From Lysobacterales bacterium (GTDB lineage: Bacteria; Pseudomonadota; Gammaproteobacteria; Xanthomonadales; Xanthomonadaceae), in contig JAGRJY010000108.1 of the NCBI GenBank assembly GCA_020442465.1, forward strand, positions 310,001 through 374,000: a stretch of DNA of 64,000 nt. Reading direction: 5' to 3'. Made by a program: the position numbers and the translations under genes. Below, in pieces: positions 43,957-53,027 of this stretch. The notes below the pieces were generated by a model. It had not been told where the DNA came from. It saw nothing but the letters and a program-made list of their open reading frames with translations, and did not search any database. The first letter of the stretch is position 1. Each line of letters begins with the position of its first letter.

Positions 43957-45116
43957 GCCATCTCGACAACGTGACGACTGGAGTGGCGGACACGCACGGC
44001 CGGCGACCCCGCGATGCGTCGACACCGCACGCAGGACGCGCCACGGCGTTGCGCTACCGTGCCGGCTGGGCCGCCGCGGGCTTGATGGCCTGTGCGGCTG
44101 CCGCCCACGCGGACGCGGACACCGAATCCCACCTGCAGCGGTGCGCGCGCATCGAGCACGACGCGCAACGCCTGGCCTGTTTCGACGAGGTCGCGCGCGA
44201 CGCGTCGCCGCGCCGCAGCCATCCCGATCGCGTCGCGAAGCAGGAGCACGTCGACGATGTGCATCGCATCGAGCCGGCACGACCGGAGGCAGGTTCCGGC
44301 GACTCGATGCTCGACCGCCGTTGGGAGCTCGACCCCGACTCCAAGCTGGGCGTGTTCAACCTGCGCGCGCATCGGCCCATCTACATCCTGCCGGTGTTCT
44401 GGAACCCCGATCCGAATCGCCAACCCACCAGCGACAACCCCGCCAACGTGGTCGATGCGCCGCAGTCGCTGAAGCAGGTGGAGAACAAGTTCCAGCTGAG
44501 CTTCAAGACGAAGGTGGCCGAAGGACTGATCGGCGACCGCGGCGACCTGTGGTTCAGCTACACCCAGAGTTCCCGCTGGCAGCTGTACAACGAGAACGCC
44601 TCGCGGCCGTTCCGGGAAACCAACTACGAACCCGAGATCGATCTGGTGTTCGGGATCGACGAACCGCTGTTCGGAGACTGGCGCGCGCGCATGCTCGCGT
44701 TCGGCGCCGTGCATCAGTCGAATGGCAGGGACCTGCCGCTTTCGCGCAGCTGGGACCGGCTCAAGTTCACTTTCGCTGCCGAGCGCGATGGCTGGGTGGT
44801 GATGCTGCGGCCGTGGTGGCGGATCGGCGAGAGCGCCGCCAAGGACGACAACCCGCACGCGGAGGACTTCCTCGGCCGTGCCGACCTGCATGTCGTGCAC
44901 CAAAGGAAGGAGCACGAGTTCTCCATGCTGCTTCGCCACAGCCTGCGCACCGGCGATCGTTCGCACGGTGCAGTGCAGTGGGACTGGAGCTTTCCGCTGC
45001 AGCGCTATCTCCGCGCCCATATCCAGTTGTTCGACGGCTACGGCGAGAGTCTGATCGATTTCAATCATCGGTCGACGTATCTCGGCATTGGCGTGAGCTT
45101 GCTGCCTTGGTACTGA
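43953..45116 (+). CDS. pldA: Outer membrane phospholipase A (PldA/OMPLA)
   Basis: 387 residues. The beta-barrel domain starts near residue 110 (DPDSKLGVFNLRAHRPIYIL). The OMPLA active site is VHQSNGRDLPLSRSWDRL near residues 250-270 (catalytic His and Ser), and the family block SYTQSSRWQLYNENASRPFR followed by ETNYEPE is present near 195-220, with the GYGESLIDFN block near 365. It hydrolyses acyl ester bonds of phospholipids and lysophospholipids in the outer membrane when asymmetry is lost. The long N-terminus has a hydrophobic signal (WAAAGLMACAAAAHADAD) around residues 38-55; a shorter start is possible. It overlaps the previous gene by four bases. Confidence 0.92.
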   Translation: MSHLDNVTTGVADTHGRRPRDASTPHAGRATALRYRAGWAAAGLMACAAAAHADADTESHLQRCARIEHDAQRLACFDEVARDASPRRSHPDRVAKQEHVDDVHRIEPARPEAGSGDSMLDRRWELDPDSKLGVFNLRAHRPIYILPVFWNPDPNRQPTSDNPANVVDAPQSLKQVENKFQLSFKTKVAEGLIGDRGDLWFSYTQSSRWQLYNENASRPFRETNYEPEIDLVFGIDEPLFGDWRARMLAFGAVHQSNGRDLPLSRSWDRLKFTFAAERDGWVVMLRPWWRIGESAAKDDNPHAEDFLGRADLHVVHQRKEHEFSMLLRHSLRTGDRSHGAVQWDWSFPLQRYLRAHIQLFDGYGESLIDFNHRSTYLGIGVSLLPWY

Positions 45117-45239
45117 TGTCACGGAGTTCGCACGATGCGCCACACAGTGTCTGCAGCCACGTTATGTGACCCCTGTCGCGGATTCACAATGTTTTTGCAT
45201 GCACGCTTCCGACGCGCACCCTTTCGATCTCGGCGAACC

Positions 45240-47558
45240 ATGCACACCAGGCTGCTGTGGCTCACTCTCTTGTCGTTGTGCTGGCTAGCCGGCCCGACGC
45301 ACGCGCAGACCATTCTTGCGAACGGTTTCGAAACCCAGTTCAACCATCCGCAGAATGATGCGGAGACCGCGCGGTTCCTCAACCAGGCGACCTTCGGGGC
45401 GACACCGTCGGCAATCAACTCGCTGCGCAACGGCAACTTCGAGAGCTGGATCTCCCAGCAAGCCGCCATGCCGGCCACCCTGGCCCGTCCGTTCCTGGAG
45501 TCCATCACACCCGGATTGAATGCCGCCGGCAGCAGCCTGTCGCAGACGCATCGCGTGCAGCGCTGGCTGGATACTGCAGTGACCGCACCCGACCAGCTCC
45601 GCCAGCGCGCGGCATGGGCCCTAGGACAGATGATCGTGGTGTCCGACCAGGATGCCAACCTGGCCGGCGAGCCGATGATGATGGCGGAGTGGAACGACCT
45701 GCTGGTGCGCAATGCGCTCGGCAACTACCGCACGCTGCTCGACGAGGTCGCCCGCAGCCCGATGATGGGCCGCTATCTCACCCACCTGCGCAACCGGAAG
45801 TTCGAGCTGACGCCGCGCTGCTACGACCAGCGACCGCCGCTCGATGACAACACCAATTTGGGCAACGACACCGTCGACGACATGGGCAACCCGGTCATCG
45901 TGCTGGACGAGACCGATTTCCACAGCTGCACGAGCAGCCAGGCCACCGACAACGGCGCCTTGCCGGTGCGCATCGCGGCCTACCAGCTACCCTCGACCGG
46001 ACTGATCGCGCCGGACGAGAATTTCGCCCGTGAGGTGATGCAGCTGTTCTCGATCGGACTGATCGAGCGCAACGCGGACTTCAGCCCGTTCCCGAATGCG
46101 ATCAATCCCACCCCGACATACGACCAGGAAACCATCACCACGCTGTCGCGGGCGCTGACCGGGCTGTCGTATCGATGCAGCGGAAACCAGACGGTCGCCG
46201 GCGTGGCGATCTCCCGCAGCTGCGGATGCAACGGCGTCAACTGCAGCTACATCAGCGGCAACTTCTTCTCGACGCCACCCTCGGGCGAGGTCAACGGGCA
46301 GTTCGGGCTGGTCCACCCTGACCGCTACCAGTCGATGATCTGCTATCCGCGCTACCACGACACCGGGCGGGATCGAACCGGCTTCCAGTTGCCGGGCCCG
46401 GCCGCGGAGCCGCCCGCCGGCAATGCGCTTGAGCTCTATGCGGGCCTCAGCATTCCCGGCGGCACGCCCGAGCGCGAGAAGACCCTGGTGCTGGGTGGCG
46501 CGCCGATGCTGACCATCGAGGAGATGGATGCCGGCACGCCCCAGCAGACCGCGATCCATTGCGACAACGTGTCCACCAGCAGTCCCAATTCGCAGAAGAA
46601 CGCCTGCCTCAACTACTGCAACGACAGTCTCGATGCGGCGCTGGACATGCTGTTCTACGAACCCAACACCGCGGTGATGGTGGCACGGCAGATGATTCAG
46701 CGCCTGGTGACGAGCAATCCGAGCCCTGCGTACATCCAGCGCGTCACCCAGCGATTCTAGAACAACGGCCTTGGCGTGCGCGGCGACTTGAGGAGCGTCG
46801 TCGAGGGCGTGCTGATGGACCCGGAGGCACGCGAGCCGCTGGGCGCGCCCGGCCATGCCGTGGATGCGGGCAAGACTCGCGAGCCGCTGCTGAAACTGGT
46901 CCACGTGTGGCGCAGTTTCGGCGCGGTGTCCGGTGACTCGTCGCCCGATGGCTACCGGCGCTGGGGTCGCTTCACCTGTCCCAGTGGCGGCAGCTGGCCG
47001 CAATGCTCGTACACGCAGCGACCGCTGGGCGCCCCTTCCGTGTTCAATTTCTACTTGCCCGACTATCAGGCTCCGGGTGAGATCACCGACCTCGATCTGT
47101 ACTCACCGGAGCTGCAGATTCTCAACGAGAGCAGCGTCGTGCTCGCGGCCAACGATCTGTACACACAGATCTGCTCCGGCCGAGGCAGCAGCAACAATTG
47201 CCACGACCAGCTTACGAGCCCACCGCCCAGTGACCGTGCGTACTTTCCCAACGAGTCGCTGGACGACCTGCCCAACAGCGGATGCGGCACCACCTGCACC
47301 GGCCAGCAGGACACCAACCTGATCGAGGAGATCAACCTGCGCCTGCTGTCCGGCAACATGAGCGGGGAAATCAACGCACCCAACGATCCGGCGAACACGA
47401 CGCTGAACACGGGCATGAAGGGCGTGCTGTTGCGGCTGCTGCAGCTCGGCATCACCGGGGACCTCGGCGAATCGGTGGCTCGTCAGGCACGGCGTCGGGA
47501 AATGCTCTATCTCATCCACCTCGTGGCGATTTCGCCCGAGTACGACATGCAGCGTTGA
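45240..47558 (+). pseudogene. DUF1800-family exported protein interrupted by an in-frame TAG
   Basis: The frame opens at the ATG at 45240 with a signal peptide (LLWLTLLSLCWLAGPTHAQ), then TILANGFE, then DUF1800 sequence: RFLNQATFGATPSAINSL, QLRQRAAWALGQMIVV, NFAREVMQLFSIGLIE, ETITTLSRALTGLSYRC. At 46758-46760 a TAG stop follows YIQRVTQRF. Reading on in the same frame gives NNGLGVRGDLRSVVEGVLMD and then 260 more residues of the same family (WRSFGAVSG, LGAPSVFNFYLPDYQAPGE), ending at 47558. No shift of frame is needed, and both parts are intact. It is a single-base nonsense mutation, a sequencing error, or a read-through site. DUF1501 follows at 47570. Confidence 0.85.
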
Positions 47559-47569
47559 GGAGGCACCAC

Positions 47570-49180
47570 ATGTCCGGCATCTCCCGACGCACGCTGCTCC
47601 GCTCTACCTGCGCCGCCATGGCCTGCGGTGCAGCGCCGGCCATGCTGCCGCAGCTGAACCTGCTCTCGGCCGCGTTGGCCTCCAACAGCAAGGGCGGCGG
47701 CGGTTATCGCGCCCTCGTCTGTGTCTACCTGGACGGCGGCAACGACTCCTGGAACCTGCTGATTCCCGGCATTGCCGGCGAGCACGCCAAGTACGCCACG
47801 GCGCGCAACGACCTGTATCACCGACAAACGAACCCGAGCGGGCTGGCCATCCCGCATTGGAGCGGCACCGGCGTGGTCGCAGGGCAAACCTTGCCTGCCT
47901 CGCTGCCGATCGCCTCGAACCAGTACGCGCTCAATCCTTTCTGTCCCGAGTTGCAGACGCTGCACAACGAGGGGCGCCTGGCATTCCTGAGCAACGTCGG
48001 CACTCTGGTGCAGCCGCACGTCAAGGCTCGGGCCGGCAATCTTCGGCCGGCGCAGCTGTACTCCCACAGCGACCAGACCACACAGTGGCAGCTTGGCTCT
48101 TCGATATCGACCACCCAGGCGATCGGCTGGGGCGGCCAGCTCTCGGGACTGGTGGCAAGTCTGCCCACCACCACCGGCCTGTCACCGGTGATTACCCTCG
48201 CCGGGCAGACCCGGTTCCTCAACGGGGTCGCGCCCGGTGGCGCACCGATCGTGCCCTTCGCCTTGACCACGTCGAACACGGCGCCGGCACCACAAATCAG
48301 CAACTACGCGCCGTCGGGCACCAGTGCGAATCAGGTCCAGGCGCAGCGTCGAGCGGCGCTTGAAGAATTGATCGACCTGGCGAACCCGCAGGCGTTCTCA
48401 CGCGAGTATCAGGCCGTTTTCGATCGCTCGCTCTTTCTCGCCGAGCAGGTCATCAATCCGGCGATGGCGAGCATCGCCACCAACGACCCGGTCAACCTCC
48501 CCTTCGAGGGCCTGGAGTCGCACTCGTTCGTCAGTCAGCTTCGTCAGGTCGCTCGGGTGATCAAGGTCAGCACCGACCCGGGCCTGGCCAACCCGATCAA
48601 CGCCGACCGGCAGATCTTCTTCGTGCGCCTTGGCGGCTTCGACACCCACAGCGGCCAGATTACCTCGGTCAACGCTACCGGCCATCATCTGAACCTGCAG
48701 CGCGTCTCGCAGGCCGTGCACGCGTTCTTCCGGGCCATGCAGGCCATTGGCCGCGAGATCGATGTGACGCTGTTCTCCGCGAGCGAGTTCGGGCGCACGC
48801 TGAATTCCAACGGCGACGGCACCGATCACGCCTGGGGTGCGGTGCAGTTCGTGCTCGGTGGCGCGGTGAATGGTGGCGTCTACGGGCGGTTTCCGAGCAT
48901 GGTGCTGGACAACAGCCTCACCGGCGAGGTGCAGGACAACCCGACCCAGGGCGAATGCTACAGCCGTGGCCAGTTCATCCCGACCCTGGCTGTGGATCAG
49001 GTCGCAGCGACGCTGTCTCGCTGGATGGGCCTCGCCGACTCCGAGCTGCCGACGCTATTCCCCAATATCGACAATTTCGCGCCGGGCGCGCCCTACCTGC
49101 AGCCGAGCGGCGTGAACAGCACGCCGACCTTCGCCTACCCCGGACGGATCGTTCCTGGCCTGATGGCCGGCGTCGCCTGA
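47570..49180 (+). CDS. DUF1501-family exported protein
   Basis: 536 residues, preceded by GAGGAGG. The N-terminus ISRRTLLRSTCAAMACGAAP is a Tat signal (RR). DUF1501 sequence follows: ALVCVYLDGGNDSWNLLIP, FFVRLGGFDTHSGQITSVN, VDVTLFSASEFGRTLNSNGD and TDHAWGAVQFVLGGAVNGG. The family is related to alkaline-phosphatase-like and sulfatase-fold proteins and in many bacteria is encoded next to DUF1800. It starts 11 bases after the DUF1800 frame ends, so the pair forms an operon. Its activity is unknown. It is intact, unlike its partner. Confidence 0.88.
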   Translation: MSGISRRTLLRSTCAAMACGAAPAMLPQLNLLSAALASNSKGGGGYRALVCVYLDGGNDSWNLLIPGIAGEHAKYATARNDLYHRQTNPSGLAIPHWSGTGVVAGQTLPASLPIASNQYALNPFCPELQTLHNEGRLAFLSNVGTLVQPHVKARAGNLRPAQLYSHSDQTTQWQLGSSISTTQAIGWGGQLSGLVASLPTTTGLSPVITLAGQTRFLNGVAPGGAPIVPFALTTSNTAPAPQISNYAPSGTSANQVQAQRRAALEELIDLANPQAFSREYQAVFDRSLFLAEQVINPAMASIATNDPVNLPFEGLESHSFVSQLRQVARVIKVSTDPGLANPINADRQIFFVRLGGFDTHSGQITSVNATGHHLNLQRVSQAVHAFFRAMQAIGREIDVTLFSASEFGRTLNSNGDGTDHAWGAVQFVLGGAVNGGVYGRFPSMVLDNSLTGEVQDNPTQGECYSRGQFIPTLAVDQVAATLSRWMGLADSELPTLFPNIDNFAPGAPYLQPSGVNSTPTFAYPGRIVPGLMAGVA

Positions 49181-49276
49181 TTGCAGCACGAGACGTCACC
49201 GCGCCCTGCGGCTTGTCTCATGGTTGCCGGGATGGAACCATCGGCACCATGAAGTGGCTGCCATGAGATCGGTGTC

Positions 49277-49780
49277 ATGAGTCGCGCACGATGTCGTGGC
49301 GCGCCCTTGCTGCTGGGCCTGCTCGCGGGAATCGGTCATTCGGCCTCGTGCGCCGCGTCGGCCCAGGGTTGCGACAGCCTGACCGGCACCCCGATCGTAT
49401 TCGGCGTCGACTGGCAAACCGACATCAAGCCGATCTTCAACGAGAAGTTCACCACCGGACGCTGCACGAGCTGCCACAACGCAGGCCAGCTCGACGGCGG
49501 GCTCGACCTGACTGACTTCGGCATCGACGCCATATACAAGATCGTGCCCGCCGTGATCGAGCCGGGGCGTCCACGCGGGAGTCTGCTGTTTCTCAAGATC
49601 AACTGCGACGCGCCCCCGGTCGGTCAGCGCATGCCTCTTGGCGGCCTGCCGCTCACCCTCGACGAACAGATCCTCGTCTTCGACTGGATCGCCCAGGGTG
49701 CGCTGGGCGACCTGCCGGACGAGCCGCCGATTCCGCGCGACTTCCTGTTCGCCGACGGGCTGGAATCGCTGCACCGCTGA
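49277..49780 (+). CDS. Exported mono-heme protein, planctomycete-cytochrome-like
   Basis: 167 residues. A signal peptide (PLLLGLLAGIGHSASCAASA) is followed by WQTDIKPIFNEKFTTGRCTSC and HNAGQLDGGLDLTDFGIDAI, the pattern of the small heme domains that recruit substrates in planctomycete-type proteins (CxxCH then GGLDL). MPLGGLPLTLDEQILVFDWI supplies a likely axial Met and the end of the domain. The C-terminus is RDFLFADGLESLHR, close to the FxxGFE ending of the S8 protease. It follows DUF1501 by 96 bases on the same strand and probably belongs to the same module. Confidence 0.75.
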   Translation: MSRARCRGAPLLLGLLAGIGHSASCAASAQGCDSLTGTPIVFGVDWQTDIKPIFNEKFTTGRCTSCHNAGQLDGGLDLTDFGIDAIYKIVPAVIEPGRPRGSLLFLKINCDAPPVGQRMPLGGLPLTLDEQILVFDWIAQGALGDLPDEPPIPRDFLFADGLESLHR

Positions 49781-49831
49781 ACAGGCCGTCCCATCGGACT
49801 GTCACTCCGTGACGACGCGCGTCGGCAGGCA

Positions 49832-51346
49832 TCAGGCCACGACGACAGGGATCTTGCCGATCTTCGCCTGCCACTGCTTCGGCCCGGTCTGGTGCACCGA
49901 CGCACCGCGACTGTCCACCGCAACGGTGACGGGCATGTCCTTCACCTCGAATTCGTAGATCGCCTCCATGCCGAGTTCGGGGAAGCCGAGCACGCGCGAC
50001 GCCTTGATCGCCTTCGAGACCAGGTAGGCCGCGCCGCCCACGGCGATGAGATACACCGACTGGTGCTTCTTGATCGCCTCGATCGCGACCGGCCCGCGCT
50101 CGGCCTTGCCGACCATGCCGAGCAGGCCGGTCTGCGCCAGTACCTGCTCGGTGAATTTGTCCATGCGCGTGGCCGTGGTGGGCCCAGCCGGCCCCACGAC
50201 TTCGTCGCGCACCGGATCAACCGGACCGACGTAATAGATGAAGCGACCCTTGAGATCGACCGGCAGCGGCTCACCCTTGTTGAGCATGTCGACCATGCGC
50301 TTGTGTGCGGCATCGCGGCCGGTGAGCATCTTGCCGTTGAGCAGCAGGACTTCGCCGGGCTTCCAGCTCGCGACCTCTTCGCGCGTGAGCCCGTCGAGCT
50401 GCACGCGGCGTCCCGCGCTGGCGTCGTAGGTCAGCTTCGGCCAATCGTCGAGCGACGGCGGTTCGAGTTCGGCCGGCCCGGAACCGTCCAGCTCGAAATG
50501 CACGTGCCGCGTCGCCGCGCAGTTGGGAATCATCGCCACCGGCAGGTTCGCCGCGTGGCTGGGGAAGTCGCGCACCTTGACGTCGAGCACGGTGGTCAAC
50601 CCGCCCAGTCCCTGCGCCCCGATACCGAGCGCGTTCACTTTTTCGAAGATTTCCAGGCGCAGCTCTTCCGCCCGGTTCGCCGGACCGCGCGCGATCAGGT
50701 CCTGGATATCGACCGGATCCATCAGCGACTCCTTGGCCAGGGTCATCGCCTTCTCGGCGGTGCCGCCGATGCCGATGCCGAGCATGCCCGGCGGACACCA
50801 GCCTGCGCCCATCGTCGGCACCGTCTTCAGCACCCAGTCGACCAGGGAATCGGACGGATTGAGCATGACGAACTTCGACTTCGCCTCCGAACCCCCGCCC
50901 TTGGCGGCGACGTGCACGTCGACGGTGTTGCCAGGTACCAGCTCGACATTGATCACCGCCGGCGTGTTGTCCTTGGTGTTGATGCGCTTGCCGGCGGGGT
51001 CGGCCAGCACCGAGGCGCGCAGCTTGTTGTCGGGGTGCAGGTAGGCGCGGCGTACGCCCTCGTTGACCATGTCCTCGAGTGACATGCCCGATTCCCAGCG
51101 CACTTCCATGCCGACCTTGAGGAACACGTTGACGATGCCGGTGTCCTGGCAGATCGGCCGGCGCCCCTCGGCGCACATCCGCGAGTTGATCAGGATCTGC
51201 GCCATGGCATCGCGCGCTGCCGGCGACTCCTCGCGTTCGTACGCGGCGGCCAGAGCCTTGATGTAGTCGACCGGGTGGTAGTAACTGATGTACTGCAGCG
51301 CGTCGGCGATGCTCTGGATGAAGTCCTCACGCTTGATGGTCGTCAT
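49832..51346 (-). CDS. fumA: Class I fumarate hydratase (FumA/FumB type)
   Basis: 504 residues, the normal length for the iron-sulfur, heat-labile fumarase. It converts fumarate and malate in the TCA cycle. The three cluster cysteines are in RPICQDTGIVNVF near residue 62, NCAATRHVHFEL near 285, and MGAGWCPPGMLGIGIGGTAEK near 180. The C-terminal half contains GKMLTGRDAAHKRMVDM and the YYVGPVDPVRDEVVGPAGPT loop typical of the fused alpha-beta enzyme. ATG at 51346 is the family start. It is upstream of the glutamate-synthase-like gene on the opposite side of a short gap; both are minus-strand. Confidence 0.94.
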   Translation of the reverse strand: MTTIKREDFIQSIADALQYISYYHPVDYIKALAAAYEREESPAARDAMAQILINSRMCAEGRRPICQDTGIVNVFLKVGMEVRWESGMSLEDMVNEGVRRAYLHPDNKLRASVLADPAGKRINTKDNTPAVINVELVPGNTVDVHVAAKGGGSEAKSKFVMLNPSDSLVDWVLKTVPTMGAGWCPPGMLGIGIGGTAEKAMTLAKESLMDPVDIQDLIARGPANRAEELRLEIFEKVNALGIGAQGLGGLTTVLDVKVRDFPSHAANLPVAMIPNCAATRHVHFELDGSGPAELEPPSLDDWPKLTYDASAGRRVQLDGLTREEVASWKPGEVLLLNGKMLTGRDAAHKRMVDMLNKGEPLPVDLKGRFIYYVGPVDPVRDEVVGPAGPTTATRMDKFTEQVLAQTGLLGMVGKAERGPVAIEAIKKHQSVYLIAVGGAAYLVSKAIKASRVLGFPELGMEAIYEFEVKDMPVTVAVDSRGASVHQTGPKQWQAKIGKIPVVVA

Positions 51347-51392
51347 CGTGAATGCTCTCGTTGGCTGGAAGAAAGGCCGGCCCGCCGCCGAC

Positions 51393-53027
51393 TCAGGTCT
51401 GCTTGGTCGTCCGCATCGACAGCACCGACGGCGGAGCGGAGAAACTCTCGGCCGAAGCCTGGTGCCAGAACACCTTGAACACGGGATGCTCGGGCGTGCC
51501 CTCGAGCAGTTCGCCGGGCTTCACCCAATGGTACAGCGCCGCCAGCGAACGGACCTCGGTCGTCGAGATGCGGCGGATCACATGCTCCGGGCCAAGCTGC
51601 TCCGGATGCACCAGACCAGCTGCCGAGAGCAGTTCCTTGAGCGCTTTCAGCGTGTTCTCGTGGAACTGCATGACCCGATTGGCCTTGTCCGGCACATCGA
51701 GCGCACGGGCGCGCGAAGGATCCTGCGTGGCCACGCCGGTCGGACACTTGCTGGTATGGCAGCTTTGCGACTGGATGCAGCCCAGCGCGAACATGAATCC
51801 GCGCGCGGCATTGCACCAATCGGCGCCAAGCGCGATGGTGCGCGCGACGTCGAACGCGGTGACGACCTTGCCGGCCGCGGCAATCTTCACCTGACCGCGC
51901 AGGTTGAGACCCACCAGGGTGTTGTGGACGAGCAGGAGCGCTTCGACCAGCGGCGCACCCACATGGTTGCTGAACTCCAGCGGCGCGGCACCCGTGCCGC
52001 CTTCGCCACCGTCGACCACGATGAAGTCGGGCTGGATGCCGGTTTCCATGATCGCCTTGGCGATCGCAAACCACTCCCAGGGATGCCCGACTGCCAGCTT
52101 GAAGCCCACCGGCTTGCCGCCGCTGAGCTCACGCAGCTGGCCGATGAACTCCATCAACCCACGCGGCGTGGAGAAAGCGGAGTGCTTGGGCGGCGAAACG
52201 CAGTCCACGCCCATCGGTACGCCGCGCGCGCGGGAAATCTCTTCGCTGACCTTGGCCGCCGGCAGGATGCCGCCATGCCCGGGCTTGGCCCCCTGCGAGA
52301 GCTTCAGCTCGATCATCTTGACCTGCTCGATCGCGGCGTTCTCGCGGAAGCGCTCGGCGCTGAACTGACCGTGCTCGTCGCGACAGCCGAAGTAGCCGGA
52401 TCCGATCTCCCACATCAGGTCGCCGCCGGGCTCGCGGTGGTACTTCGAGATCGAGCCTTCGCCAGTGTCGTGGTAGAAACCGCCGCGCTTCGCGCCCTCG
52501 TTGAGCGCAGTGATCGCCTGTGCCGACAAGGCGCCGTAGCTCATCGCCGAGATGTTGAACACGCTGCAGGAATACGGATGCGCGCACTGCGGGCCGCCGA
52601 CGGTGACGCGGAAGTCGTGGCTGTCGATCTCGCTGGGCACCATGGAATGGTTGATCCACTCGTAGCGCGCCGCGTAGACATCGAGCTGGGTGCCGAACGG
52701 TCGCTTGTCCAGCACGTTCTTGGCGCGCTGGTAGACGATCGATCGCTGCACCCGTGAGTAGGGTTCGGCGATGTTGTCGTCTTCGAGGAAGTACTGGCGA
52801 ATCTCCGGCCGGATCGATTCGAACAGGAAGCGAAAATTCGCCATCACCGGATAGTTGCGTCGCACCGAAGAGCGACGCTGGGTCATGTCCACCACGCCGA
52901 TGAAGGTCGGCACCGCGAACAGCGCGGCTCCCCACCACCAGCCGTCGCTCGACGCCCACGCAGCCACCGCGCACAGGACGGTTGCGAGCAGACAGCTCCA
53001 CCAGACGAAGTAGCGCGACTCGAACAT
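51393..53027 (-). CDS. FMN-binding glutamate-synthase-family protein
   Basis: 544 residues from the ATG at 53027, with GGGGGA upstream. Two hydrophobic N-terminal segments (YFVWWSCLLATVLCAVAAW, WWWGAALFAVPTFIGVV) anchor it in the membrane. The rest is the central FMN domain of glutamate synthase: SAMSYGALSAQAITALNEGA, GSGYFGCRDEHGQF, KMIELKLSQGAKPGHGGILP, FIVVDGGEGGTGAAPLEF, and the iron-sulfur cysteines in CIQSQSCHTSKCPTG. There is no amidotransferase domain, so it cannot make glutamate from glutamine by itself. Members are oxidoreductases of uncertain substrate. Confidence 0.88.
   Translation of the reverse strand: MFESRYFVWWSCLLATVLCAVAAWASSDGWWWGAALFAVPTFIGVVDMTQRRSSVRRNYPVMANFRFLFESIRPEIRQYFLEDDNIAEPYSRVQRSIVYQRAKNVLDKRPFGTQLDVYAARYEWINHSMVPSEIDSHDFRVTVGGPQCAHPYSCSVFNISAMSYGALSAQAITALNEGAKRGGFYHDTGEGSISKYHREPGGDLMWEIGSGYFGCRDEHGQFSAERFRENAAIEQVKMIELKLSQGAKPGHGGILPAAKVSEEISRARGVPMGVDCVSPPKHSAFSTPRGLMEFIGQLRELSGGKPVGFKLAVGHPWEWFAIAKAIMETGIQPDFIVVDGGEGGTGAAPLEFSNHVGAPLVEALLLVHNTLVGLNLRGQVKIAAAGKVVTAFDVARTIALGADWCNAARGFMFALGCIQSQSCHTSKCPTGVATQDPSRARALDVPDKANRVMQFHENTLKALKELLSAAGLVHPEQLGPEHVIRRISTTEVRSLAALYHWVKPGELLEGTPEHPVFKVFWHQASAESFSAPPSVLSMRTTKQT

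Noticed and set aside
46758..46760. TAG as pyrrolysine or other recoding signal
   Set aside because: No pyl genes are in the window and the lineage is not known to use them; a nonsense mutation or sequencing error is simpler. Kept as a finding, not as a recoding claim.
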